64,000 nt of DNA from Caryophanales bacterium (lineage in GTDB: Bacteria; Bacillota; Bacilli; Exiguobacteriales; Exiguobacteriaceae): positions 1,240,001-1,304,000 of the forward strand of contig CABJAC010000001.1 in assembly GCA_902363455.1 (NCBI GenBank). The letters are read 5' to 3'. The number at the start of each line of letters is the position of its first letter. The first letter of the stretch is position 1. The notes beneath the pieces were generated by a model, which did no database searches, was not told the DNA's origin, and saw only the letters and a program-made list of their open reading frames with translations. A program made the position numbers and the translations under genes. Shown piece by piece: positions 18,029 through 25,561 of the stretch.

Positions 18029-18187
18029 ATGCAGGCAACAAATTGCACCCGATGTGCTGAGACATTTGAAGAAGGTCAGGAAACGTATCATTGTTCGCAC
18101 AACTGTACCTTTTGCAAAGAGTGTACCGAGACGATGAATTCGATTTGTCAAAATTGCGGAGAAACATTAGTCCGGGTAGAACAGTAA
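18029..18187 (+). CDS. DUF1272 small cysteine-rich protein
   Basis: 52 residues. Eight cysteines (positions 6, 9, 22, 26, 29, 32, 40, 43) in the spacing of DUF1272, including the hallmark HCSHNCTFCKECTET and CQNCGETLVR, predicting zinc binding. GAGGTG is in front of the ATG. Family function is unknown. Single gene, divergent from the Lrp gene, closed by a terminator. Confidence 0.85.
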   Translation: MQATNCTRCAETFEEGQETYHCSHNCTFCKECTETMNSICQNCGETLVRVEQ

Positions 18188-18199
18188 TACATACAGCAA

Positions 18200-18226
18200 G
18201 GGAGCGGATCATTGGAATCCGCTCCC
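18200..18226. terminator. Bidirectional hairpin terminator
   Basis: Perfect 10-bp stem GGGAGCGGAT/ATCCGCTCCC with loop CATTGGA, between the convergent DUF1272 and DUF4188 genes. T-rich sequence follows on the right (TTCGTTCGTT). Confidence 0.7.
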
Positions 18227-18234
18227 TTCGTTCG

Positions 18235-18702
18235 TTATTCACGTGTCGACACCGGTTTCCGTTCGGCCAAACGGTCCTTCGCCTGTTCCTGATGTTTCTG
18301 AATCGTACTTTCTCCGACCGCTTTCGCCAGTCCCCGCGTCGGCAGATTGACATACATCGTCTCGTAATTGCTGATTTCAAACGTCTCATGGAAAATCCCG
18401 ACGGCATGACTTGCCCGGGCCGACTGATTAAACTGTTTCCACGCGGTCAGGTGACGGTTACCGTGCGAATAGGCAATCAGAGCGTCGGAGGAACGCCAAT
18501 ACTGAATCAACGTGACTGACCGCCAACCGACGAGCATCTCATGCGACAACAAACCAACCTGCTGCTCATAACATTCCTTGATCATCGGTGTCATCGCCTG
18601 AACGGCCGGTAACCATTTCCGGACCGCTCGCAGACGGTTAATCCGTAACCCGATGATAAATACGACGACGTCTTCATTCGGTGTCGCGATCACGCGTTTC
18701 AT
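18235..18702 (-). CDS. DUF4188 (ABM-like fold) protein
   Basis: 155 residues from the ATG at 18702, preceded by GAAGGAGGAAAAG. The sequence VVVFIIGLRINRLRAVRKWL, WRSVTLIQYWRSSDALIAYS and FHETFEI fits DUF4188, a family with a ferredoxin-like, monooxygenase-like fold. It overlaps the end of the upstream PadR gene by 29 bases; PadR-DUF4188 pairs are frequent in Firmicutes. It may be an enzyme acting on a hydrophobic compound sensed by the PadR protein; the reaction is unknown. Confidence 0.78.
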   Translation of the reverse strand: MKRVIATPNEDVVVFIIGLRINRLRAVRKWLPAVQAMTPMIKECYEQQVGLLSHEMLVGWRSVTLIQYWRSSDALIAYSHGNRHLTAWKQFNQSARASHAVGIFHETFEISNYETMYVNLPTRGLAKAVGESTIQKHQEQAKDRLAERKPVSTRE

Positions 18703-19240
18703 CGTCTTTTCCTCCTTCAAGTGTCTGAATCGACGCAGCACACCATTCGAGCAAAGCTTGTGTCTTTCGTTTACCGTAATCGAGCGTCAATAGCCAATAC
18801 ACCGCTTCGTTTGTTTCAGGAGAGGCACGAATCGTTTGTTCAATCATGTGGTACGTCTCCAACCGTTCCCGGAGCAGAGCGGCATGCTGGTCGATTTTTT
18901 GAATCGTCGTTTCTTTTGACTCATGACGGGCAAAATAAAGCTTCAGCAACAGTTCATTCCGCTGGACCGGCAGTTCGGTCGTCGGCTCCTCGACCCAGCG
19001 TCTGAGGTCGGCCTCTCCGTCCGGCGTCAAAATGAATGTCTTCCGGTCGTCCCCTTCACTCGTCTCTTCAATTAGTCCCTCTTGCGCCAACGTCTTCAGC
19101 ATCGGATAGACCTGTCCGAAGCTGATCTTCCAAAAATGATTGAGACTTGTATCAATCGTATGCTTCATTTCGTAGCCTGACGTACAGCCGCTCGCAAGCA
19201 GCCCTAAAATCGCATATCGGGTCATGTTTTCTTTTGGCAT
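18674..19240 (-). CDS. PadR-family transcriptional regulator
   Basis: 188 residues. N-terminal PadR winged helix (RYAILGLLASGCTSGYEMKH, FGQVYPMLKTLAQEGLIEE, LTPDGEADLRRWV) and C-terminal Vir/AphA-like coiled coil for dimerisation (about 100-180). Member of the long PadR subfamily, typically a repressor of its own operon released by phenolics or drugs. Two matching palindromes lie just upstream (19253-19279). Cotranscribed with the DUF4188 gene. Confidence 0.9.
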   Translation of the reverse strand: MPKENMTRYAILGLLASGCTSGYEMKHTIDTSLNHFWKISFGQVYPMLKTLAQEGLIEETSEGDDRKTFILTPDGEADLRRWVEEPTTELPVQRNELLLKLYFARHESKETTIQKIDQHAALLRERLETYHMIEQTIRASPETNEAVYWLLTLDYGKRKTQALLEWCAASIQTLEGGKDDETRDRDTE

Positions 19241-19252
19241 CGGTATCTCCTA

Positions 19253-19279
19253 TATCTTTTAGATAGTATCTTTTAGATA
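19253..19279 (-). promoter_or_regulatory. Tandem palindromic operator upstream of padR
   Basis: Two copies of TATCTTTTAGATA (19253-19265 and 19267-19279), each a palindrome with TATCT/AGATA arms, 14 bases apart start to start. They lie 13-39 bases upstream of the PadR ATG, where a dimeric autorepressor would bind. Confidence 0.65.
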
Positions 19280-19390
19280 TATATTCCCGGTCTTTCAGTT
19301 ACTAAACGAATATTCAGAATTTTTAACAGTTGATTTCATTTCTTTCACCAAGTATGTTACCCTATTTACAATTATTAACAAAGGGGGTAC

Positions 19391-20113
19391 ATGATGCACG
19401 CGATTCAAAGTTACTTCATTCTGTATTTAAAAATCATGGTGACGGATAAAATTCCTTTTTTGTGGACGATCGGACTGCCGCTTGTGCTCGCACTGGCGTA
19501 TGGCACCCAAAATGACTTTACATATGCCGACTTCCTGTCCTTCATCCCGCTGTTCTGGGGTTATATCATCTTATCGACGTACTTGAACGGAATCGGACTC
19601 CAACTGGCCCGGATGCGGGAACGAGGGTTGATGAAAACCTATATCATGATTTCCGGAGATAAGCTGAGCTGTATTCTTGCGATGATCCTTGTCCAAGTCG
19701 TGTTCGCCGCGGTCAGTCTCGTCTTCTTTACGGTGACGGTGTCGCTCGTGACAGGCTTCTTTTCGTTTCAACTGATCGGTCTTTCCCTGCTCGTCCTGCT
19801 CGGCAGCCTGCCGCTCGCTTTTGCGAGTACATTGCTGACACTTGTGCCGTTTAAGATCTCCAGCATGGCGACACTTGCCAATATCGTCATGTATCCGTTA
19901 TTTTTAGTGTCGACCCGCCAAAGCGAGCAGTGGTTCAGTTACCTAAATCCGTTTTATACGATCCGTCAGTTGTCGTTTGAGATCCTTCACTTTTTCAAAG
20001 ACCTCGATGTGTCAGTCAACGGATTGACTTTGCTGTTGGCGCTGATTCTTTATCTGCTGAGCGGTCTTTTCGCCATCAAACGTTTTAACTTATTGTCCAT
20101 CTTGACCCGTTAA
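19391..20113 (+). CDS. ABC-2 type transporter permease
   Basis: 240 residues with six predicted helices and no large loops, as in ABC-2 permeases; landmarks include FIPLFWGYIILSTYLNGIG, QLARMRERGLMKTYI (the typical coupling-helix sequence) and LTLVPFKISSMATLANIV. AAAGGGGG precedes two ATGs (19391 and 19394). The ATPase gene begins 11 bases after the stop, so the two make an exporter. Substrate unknown; small exporters of this type often move drugs, peptides or lipids. Confidence 0.82.
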   Translation: MMHAIQSYFILYLKIMVTDKIPFLWTIGLPLVLALAYGTQNDFTYADFLSFIPLFWGYIILSTYLNGIGLQLARMRERGLMKTYIMISGDKLSCILAMILVQVVFAAVSLVFFTVTVSLVTGFFSFQLIGLSLLVLLGSLPLAFASTLLTLVPFKISSMATLANIVMYPLFLVSTRQSEQWFSYLNPFYTIRQLSFEILHFFKDLDVSVNGLTLLLALILYLLSGLFAIKRFNLLSILTR

Positions 20114-20124
20114 GGAGGAAACCC

Positions 20125-20856
20125 ATGTTTGTTCAACACCTGCAATTTGCTTATCCAAAGTCCCATGCGTTATTACACGACGTGACGTTTACGCTGCAAC
20201 CGAACAAGCTCAATGTGTTGATTGGCATGAACGGCTCCGGGAAAACCACTTTATTTGACTGTATGACGGGTGCCTTGCGTCCGCAGGCAGGTGACATTGC
20301 CCTGCCGGACCAATCCGATATTCTCTACTTGACGCAATCCATCTATTATTCCGATGAATTAAAGGGAAAGGACGTCGCCTATTTCATCGGCCGGCTCGCC
20401 CAACTCACTGATTTTAAAAAACAAACGACCTACAGTGCTTCGTTACAGAGCCGACGCGAAATCGATTTATTCCATCATCTGTGGCAAATGAAGGTCGGGA
20501 AGATGTCGGCTGGCGAAAAGAAATGGTTGTTCGTCACGTTGTTGACGACGATCCCCCGCGCATTGTACATGTTTGATGAACCGACGAGCGGTGTGGATCC
20601 CGCCACCCGCCTGCACATCATGCGCCGATTCGAAAAGTTGATTGCCGACGGTCGGACCTGTTTGTTTTCGACTCATCAGCTGCATGACTTATTGCACACG
20701 GATGCGCATGTCATTTTCCTGCATGACGGGTCGATTGTCTATGAAGGAGATTTTCAGGACTGGTTACAGACGTTTCAAACGACCGATCCGGACGTCGCGT
20801 TCACAAAAATGCTTGACCTCGCAACTGAACCGGAACGTGCCAACACGATGCCTTAA
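20125..20856 (+). CDS. ABC transporter ATP-binding protein (ABC-2 exporter)
   Basis: 243 residues. Walker A GMNGSGKTT (34-42), a divergent signature MSAGEKKWLF, Walker B YMFDEPTSGVDP and H-loop FSTHQ are present. The signature has A in place of the usual S-G-G core, acceptable in this family. The AAGGAGG site lies inside the end of the permease gene region; the stop is buried in a terminator hairpin. Forms a two-gene exporter with the upstream permease. Confidence 0.88.
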   Translation: MFVQHLQFAYPKSHALLHDVTFTLQPNKLNVLIGMNGSGKTTLFDCMTGALRPQAGDIALPDQSDILYLTQSIYYSDELKGKDVAYFIGRLAQLTDFKKQTTYSASLQSRREIDLFHHLWQMKVGKMSAGEKKWLFVTLLTTIPRALYMFDEPTSGVDPATRLHIMRRFEKLIADGRTCLFSTHQLHDLLHTDAHVIFLHDGSIVYEGDFQDWLQTFQTTDPDVAFTKMLDLATEPERANTMP

Positions 20857-20873
20857 GGGGATCGTGTTTTTTC
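20842..20873 (+). terminator. Terminator overlapping the ATPase stop codon
   Basis: AACACGAT (20842-20849) pairs with ATCGTGTT (20861-20868) and is followed by TTTTC. The left arm is coding sequence and the TAA sits in the loop. Confidence 0.75.
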
Positions 20874-20976
20874 TTACATTCTTGTAAGTTCCCCTTCTTT
20901 TTTAGGGCAATAGATTCATTTCCCTATACACTAATAGAGTTTTCATTTTCCTAAAACAGAACGGGAGTTTTCCGCT

Positions 20977-22062
20977 ATGCCTTATTTTTTAAAAATCAGC
21001 TTATTCAGCCTTGTCCTGCTGCTTGTAGGATGCAGTCAACCGGAATCGGAACCAACGCCCCCGGTTCCAGCACCAAAAGAATTGATCCGAAGTGAGACGT
21101 TTTCGCCGCTCGGACAAAGCAACAGTTACGATTTAACGGCTGTCTATAAGCGGTATCCTTACCTGTCCGGTCCGAGTTACATCGATGAAACCGCCTTGTA
21201 TTTTTACGCCTCAAACGAGAAATACAGCTTCATTTTCCGTTATTCCTTAACGGATCAAAAGCTGCAACAATTGTATACGACGAAGCAATCCATTTACAAA
21301 CTGGTTGGTGTCGAACGGCAGTTATTTTGGATCCGTTATCAAGATCATGCGAATGACAGCACATGGACACTGGAGACCATGGATTTAGCGACCGGTTCCA
21401 TCCAACAACTGGATCAAGGAATCGATCCGGAGCATTTTTACCCGGATTTGCAGACGGCAGCGACGCATGTCTCCTGGATCAAGCATCTGAAAAAGAACCG
21501 TCAGACACAGTCGCTCGTCCAAAAATATGATGCAGCGACCGGGTACGTCACGACACAAAAAACACTGACATTGAAGGAAACAGCAACCCGGACCGGAGAA
21601 TATGCGCAACATCTCCGGGACGGAGATGGCGGAATTCTCCTCGATCAAACGACATACAAAGCGGATGAAAAAACGACCGCCTACACGACACTTTCCGGAA
21701 AAACGATCAAAAAAGCCACGATGCCGCTTGATTTTGCTTATGGGCGGCACTATCTCGCAACGGGTGCGGAAGGAAACGCTCTGTTCCAGTCGCATGGATC
21801 GAACCGGACATCGTACTACTATACGACACCGGAACCGTATGATCTGACTGATGCCTTTTGTTTCCTGTCAGCCGATCGTGTCGTCTTCCGGGAAGAACAG
21901 CATCAACTCCTTTATGCGGACCTGATAAACGGGACGGTTGTTCCGCTGACGGATAAGGAAGGCGAGTATTCGAAACCGGTTTTCACGAACGGTCGACTCG
22001 GTTACAGTGTGCTCCGGGATGACGGAACATTACATTTCCACCTCGTACAACTCAAAAAATAA
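20977..22062 (+). CDS. Lipoprotein with predicted beta-propeller-like repeats (paralogue of 12420)
   Basis: 361 residues; lipobox LLVGC (Cys19). Mature part is built of beta-strand repeats such as FIFRYSLTDQKLQQLY, LFWIRYQDH, LETMDLATGSIQQLDQGI, VSWIKHL, RVVFREEQHQLLYADL and a C-terminal FHLVQLKK, the same order as in the lipoprotein at 12420. The resemblance to TolB-type propellers is by pattern only. The pair is the product of a duplication; the function of neither is known. Own upstream region and terminator, so monocistronic. Confidence 0.8.
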   Translation: MPYFLKISLFSLVLLLVGCSQPESEPTPPVPAPKELIRSETFSPLGQSNSYDLTAVYKRYPYLSGPSYIDETALYFYASNEKYSFIFRYSLTDQKLQQLYTTKQSIYKLVGVERQLFWIRYQDHANDSTWTLETMDLATGSIQQLDQGIDPEHFYPDLQTAATHVSWIKHLKKNRQTQSLVQKYDAATGYVTTQKTLTLKETATRTGEYAQHLRDGDGGILLDQTTYKADEKTTAYTTLSGKTIKKATMPLDFAYGRHYLATGAEGNALFQSHGSNRTSYYYTTPEPYDLTDAFCFLSADRVVFREEQHQLLYADLINGTVVPLTDKEGEYSKPVFTNGRLGYSVLRDDGTLHFHLVQLKK

Positions 22063-22072
22063 GGAAAAACAC

Positions 22073-22102
22073 AAAAACCCGTCCTGTCATGGAACGGGTT
22101 TT
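22073..22102 (+). terminator. Intrinsic terminator
   Basis: AAAACCCGT and ACGGGTTTT form a stem with an 11-base loop and a following TGTCGTCTTTCTT. Located between the convergent lipoprotein and SRPBCC genes. Confidence 0.75.
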
Positions 22103-22118
22103 GTCGTCTTTCTTCCAT

Positions 22119-22538
22119 TCACTGTTGCTCCGCATATGCTTTAAAACGGTCAAGAATCGCCTGCCAGCCCGCTTGTTGCATTTCGGGCGGATTCGTCGAC
22201 TCCGCTTCAAACGTTTCAACGACCTCGGTCTCATCACCGTTCGCCGTAAACCGAATCGTCACGTGGCGTCCGTCGTCAATCGTGTACGCTAATTTTTCAT
22301 AAAGAATCACCTCTAGGTAGACGCCGGAAAAATCAAAGCCGACACTTCCGTCCTTTGCCGCCATGTGACTGGAAAAGCGACCACCTGCTTGAACATCATT
22401 CGTCGCTTCTGTCGTATGCCAATCGTCTGAGGCAGCATTCCAGGCTTTGATATGTTCCGGTTCCGTCCAATACGTCCAGACTTCGGCGACAGGACGTTGG
22501 ATTACGGTCTGGATTTGAATTTCTTGAGCTTGGTTCAT
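22119..22538 (-). CDS. SRPBCC (AHSA1/START-like) family protein
   Basis: 139 residues from the ATG at 22538, 8 bases after GAGGAG. Typical helix-grip pattern: IQIQTVIQRPVAEVWTYWTE at the start, GGRFSSHM, FDFSGVYLEVILYEKLAYTI, TIRFTANGDETEVVETFEAE and a long C-terminal helix QQAGWQAILDRFKAY. AHSA1-like proteins bind hydrophobic ligands; role here unknown. Single gene divergent from the ArsR-type regulator. Confidence 0.88.
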   Translation of the reverse strand: MNQAQEIQIQTVIQRPVAEVWTYWTEPEHIKAWNAASDDWHTTEATNDVQAGGRFSSHMAAKDGSVGFDFSGVYLEVILYEKLAYTIDDGRHVTIRFTANGDETEVVETFEAESTNPPEMQQAGWQAILDRFKAYAEQQ

Positions 22539-22672
22539 GTGAATCACTCCTCTGTAAGTTCAGAATCTGTTCTTTGTTTAACGTTCTGCTTTAACTGAGC
22601 AAATCCTTCTTTTTAAAAAAATGGTTTATTTTGTCAATCATTCAGGTATACTAGCCTTACAGTTAATAAAAG

Positions 22673-22684
22673 TTAACCGGTTAA
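22673..22684. promoter_or_regulatory. Perfect palindrome TTAACCGGTTAA, probable operator
   Basis: A 12-bp perfect inverted repeat directly upstream of the ribosome binding site of the ArsR-like regulator, flanked by AGTTAATAAA and TTAATAAAAA half-site-like repeats. A TATACT box lies at 22647-22652. The position fits autorepression; not tested. Confidence 0.5.
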
Positions 22685-22702
22685 TAAAAAGGAGTGTTAA
22701 TG

Positions 22703-23317
22703 ATGGAACAGCAGGCGATTTTGATTCTCGAACAGTACGAACAACTTAAAGTCATCAGTGATCCGATGCGGACAAAAATGCTGATGCATCTGATTGAACA
22801 GCCACATACCGGTCAGCAATTGGCACGAAAACTTGACGTCTCCCGGGCAAAGATTTTGTATCATCTGCGGGAACTCGAAAAGTATCAGTTGATTCAACTT
22901 GTCGAGGAAGAAGTCCGAGGCGGAAATGTGTTGAAGTTTTATCAGGCGGTCGCCCGCGGATTCATTCCGGCTGATCATCTCCTGAACCTTGTCGAGACGA
23001 AACAAGCGACACGCCAGTCTTATGTCGAGGTGCTTGACCGGGCAAAAACACGTGTCTTGACGGCGCCTGACCGCTCGTTTGCCCCGCGTTCCTCTGACGT
23101 AGAGGACTGGGAAAGCCTGTCGTTCCAACAAGAACTCCGACTTTCACCTCAGCAATTCTTAACGTTTACAAAACGGTACCGGGAACTGTTGCAGGACATC
23201 GAACAGGATCTTTCATCCGAAGCGGACAAAAAATTATATTACGTGATGGCGACGGCGTTTGAGATTGATGCACCGTTAGTTCAAGCGGACGAGGAGGGAA
23301 GACATGCAGGCGACTGA
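22703..23317 (+). CDS. ArsR-like winged-helix regulator
   Basis: 204 residues (ATG 22703, 8 bases after AAAGGAG; ATG 22700 also possible). N-terminal HTH_20/ArsR domain: LKVISDPMRTKMLMHLIEQP, QQLARKLDVSRAKILYHLRELEKYQLI and wing EVRGGNVLKFYQAVARGF. The C-terminal half is helical with no metal-binding cysteines, like the YdfF or SdpR-related long ArsR proteins. It overlaps the MFS transporter gene by 14 bases and probably regulates it. Confidence 0.85.
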   Translation: MEQQAILILEQYEQLKVISDPMRTKMLMHLIEQPHTGQQLARKLDVSRAKILYHLRELEKYQLIQLVEEEVRGGNVLKFYQAVARGFIPADHLLNLVETKQATRQSYVEVLDRAKTRVLTAPDRSFAPRSSDVEDWESLSFQQELRLSPQQFLTFTKRYRELLQDIEQDLSSEADKKLYYVMATAFEIDAPLVQADEEGRHAGD

Positions 23318-24512
23318 GCAAAAAACGCATCACCCGCTTTTGCGGAACCGTTCGTTTCGAGCGCTTTGGCTCGCCAGCACCTGTTCCTTCCTCGCCTTAT
23401 CGACCTACTTATTTGCCGAGCAATGGTATATCCTCCGCGTCTTGAAACTTGATGCTTATTTAGGTCTCGTCTTGATGCTGACATTGTTGCCGCGGATATT
23501 CTTGATGGTAATCGGCGGCGTGATTGCCGATCGATTCAAGAAATCAATCATTTTACGCTATTCCAGTCTGCTGCGATTCACCTTTGTTCTGCTATTGCTG
23601 TCCGTCTATCACCTCCAGCTGTTGACGATCGTTCCACTCGCTGTATTTGCTTTTACGTTCGGTTGTATCGATGCGTTCTTCTCCCCTGCCAGTGCGTCCC
23701 TGCTACCCCTTCTCGTTTCGAAAGAAGATCTGACGCGGGCCAACTCAATTCTTCAAACCTCCAATCAGATGGCATTGTTCTCCGGACCGTTGCTTGGCGG
23801 CGTACTGCTGACCTTTTCTTCGTTTCACTTCATATTTTTGACGATTGCACTGTTTCTTTTGCTCGCTTCGATCTCTACTTTTTTCATTTGCGAACATCCC
23901 GTCGCCAATCCGACTCGGACCTCCGCTTGGCTTGAGCTCGTGCAAGGATTTCATTATGTGTTTGCCGACCCATACTTAAAACGGATTCTCTTCCTGCTGA
24001 TTATCATCAACTTCTTCTTTTTTGGTCCTTTGCTGATGGGGATTCCCCTGTTGGTCGACCGGGTTTTATTGGGTGAAGCTCTTGATCTAAGTTATCTCCA
24101 AGGTGCGTATCAGCTCGGCATGCTGCTTGGGGCTGCCTGGATCGGCTTCAATCACTCAATCAACCAGTCGTTTCGCCTGTTGCTGTCGTTGATTGGTCTG
24201 CTTGGAGTCGGTCTTGGGTTACTCGGACAAATCGAACACGTCTGGCAAGGCGTTCTGCTGCTGCTGACAATGGGAGGCATCTCCTCCATCATCAATGTTC
24301 TGATTTTGACGACGATTCAAACGACGACACGGCCACAGATGATGGGACGGGTCATGAGCCTTGTCAACGCCTCGTCAAACGGCTTGGTTCCATTGTCTTA
24401 TGCGGCCTTGTCTCTTTCGCTGTCATTTGATGTCCGTCTCGAACAGATTCTGTTTTTGTGTAGTTGCGGTATCCTGATTGTAGTGTGTGCTGCCTTCGTT
24501 CGGATTCGGTGA
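23304..24512 (+). CDS. MFS transporter (MFS_3/enterobactin-exporter-like)
   Basis: 402 residues with twelve predicted helices and the MFS motif A variant GGVIADRFKKS between helices 2 and 3 (about 70-85), plus an FSPASASLLPLLVSKEDLTRANS region characteristic of EntS/MFS_3 drug exporters and SNQMALFSGPLLGGVLL of helix 5. A proton-driven efflux pump. Co-transcribed with the overlapping ArsR-like regulator; a terminator follows. Confidence 0.87.
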   Translation: MQATEQKTHHPLLRNRSFRALWLASTCSFLALSTYLFAEQWYILRVLKLDAYLGLVLMLTLLPRIFLMVIGGVIADRFKKSIILRYSSLLRFTFVLLLLSVYHLQLLTIVPLAVFAFTFGCIDAFFSPASASLLPLLVSKEDLTRANSILQTSNQMALFSGPLLGGVLLTFSSFHFIFLTIALFLLLASISTFFICEHPVANPTRTSAWLELVQGFHYVFADPYLKRILFLLIIINFFFFGPLLMGIPLLVDRVLLGEALDLSYLQGAYQLGMLLGAAWIGFNHSINQSFRLLLSLIGLLGVGLGLLGQIEHVWQGVLLLLTMGGISSIINVLILTTIQTTTRPQMMGRVMSLVNASSNGLVPLSYAALSLSLSFDVRLEQILFLCSCGILIVVCAAFVRIR

Positions 24513-24523
24513 ACGCGTCAAAA

Positions 24524-24561
24524 AAAGTCATGTCCCGCCCGTTTCGGGGGGATATGACTTT
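24524..24561 (+). terminator. Intrinsic terminator
   Basis: AAAGTCATGTCCC and GGGGGATATGACTTT form a stem with a small bulge and loop GCCCGTTTC; TAACTTG follows. Ends the ArsR-MFS operon. Confidence 0.75.
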
Positions 24562-24639
24562 AACTTGTCGAAATGAATAAACAGGAACGAAGAATCATGA
24601 GCCATTGAAACAAAACTAATCCGTGAGGAGGATGCCTGT

Positions 24640-25098
24640 ATGAATATAAACATCCGTCAACTGTCAGCTCATGAGAATCCTCCGATGGAGCTTTTGCTAT
24701 TAGCGGACCCGTCTCAGAAACTAATCGAAGAATATTTGAAAAGAGGTCGTTGTTTCGTAGCTGAAACAAGGAATCAACTGATTGGGGTACATGTGCTTCT
24801 ACCCACGAGACCGCAAACGATCGAAATCGTAAATATTGCAGTAGACGAGAAGTATCAAGGCAATGGCGTCGGAAAATATCTCTTAAAACATGCAATCCAA
24901 ACCGCGCAAGCGATGGGCTACACAACCATCGAAATCGGGACAGGAAATTCAAGCATTGGCCAGTTGGCACTTTATCAAAAATGTGGATTTCGGATTGTTG
25001 GAGTTGATCTAAATTTCTTCTTGCGGCATTACGAAGAAGACATTATGGAAAACGGTATCCGGTGCACAGATATGATTCGGTTATCTCAAGACATTTGA
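24640..25098 (+). CDS. GNAT-family N-acetyltransferase
   Basis: 152 residues. Acetyl-CoA binding motif QGNGVGKYLLKHA (73-85), preceded by strand IEIVNIAVDE and followed by YTTIEIGTGNSS and LALYQKCGFRIVG, the canonical GNAT order. Acceptor unknown. GAGGAGG before the ATG. Its stop lies immediately beside the right end of an IS605-type element (from about 25099), which inserted just behind it. Confidence 0.88.
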   Translation: MNINIRQLSAHENPPMELLLLADPSQKLIEEYLKRGRCFVAETRNQLIGVHVLLPTRPQTIEIVNIAVDEKYQGNGVGKYLLKHAIQTAQAMGYTTIEIGTGNSSIGQLALYQKCGFRIVGVDLNFFLRHYEEDIMENGIRCTDMIRLSQDI

Positions 25099-25102
25099 AC
25101 TA

Positions 25103-25350
25103 CCTCCACCTACGCTTCGCTAAGAGGTGGAGGATTCCTGAGTTATTCAACCTAGCGGTCAAAAATTTATCAGGCTAACCCCGTCGTCCCGACGGTTGAA
25201 CGTTGATCTTGTCCGTTTCTTTTATGCGGAGGCCTACTCTGCTTGGTTTTCGCTACTTCGGTCATCCGCAAGGTGAACGTTGAAGATTTTACGTGACAGA
25301 CGAACTTCCTGTCACAACCCTATATCTTCAGTTTTCAAAGAACATGACTC
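25103..25350 (-). ncRNA. Orphan omega-RNA-like sequence at the element's right end
   Basis: On the minus strand the block CCGTCGGGACGACGGGGTTA (within 25171-25195), followed by GCCTG, a TTGAATAACTCAGGAATCC stretch and the terminal hairpin, resembles the conserved tail of TnpB guide RNAs as I recall it. A longer-range TGCGGA/TCCGCA pairing lies further 5'. In active systems the guide is the flank directly beyond the right end, which here would be the 3' end of the GNAT gene. No TnpB is encoded in the window, so any function would depend on one elsewhere. Transcription is not shown. Confidence 0.4.
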
Positions 25351-25391
25351 TTTTTTTATTCCTGATTTTAATTGCTTTCACACCAGGAGTG

Positions 25392-25429
25392 TCGGGCAAT
25401 TAACGTGTCACAAGACACGCTTTGCCCGA
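25392..25429. repeat. Nested hairpin inside the IS605-type element
   Basis: TCGGGCAA (25392-25399) pairs with TTGCCCGA (25422-25429), enclosing a GTGTC/GACAC stem. It lies beside the upper-end hairpin and is probably part of the folded left end. Confidence 0.55.
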
Positions 25430-25561
25430 AGACGATTCATCTCCCACTTGCACTAGGGCTTCGCCCTGAACGTTTAGAAGTGGGAGTATTCTCAACTGAT
25501 TTTGATAAATTCTGAAGTGAATTATGAATTACTTATCAATGAATGAAAGGAATATTTTATT

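Larger units (their letters stand above)
25099..25500 (-). mobile_element. Non-autonomous IS200/IS605-type element without transposase
   Basis: About 400 bases bounded by two subterminal hairpins of the IS605 type. At the lower end CCTCCACCT/AGGTGGAGG (25103-25111, 25125-25133); at the upper end CTCCCACTT/AAGTGGGAG (25441-25449, 25478-25486) with an inner AGGGC/GCCCT stem. Read on the minus strand the element runs from the upper hairpin to the lower one, ending near GTTCAA, and contains a segment like that found at the 3' end of tnpB elements. Neither tnpA nor tnpB is present. There are no inverted terminal repeats or target duplications, as expected for this family. Exact ends are estimated. 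Confidence 0.65.
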
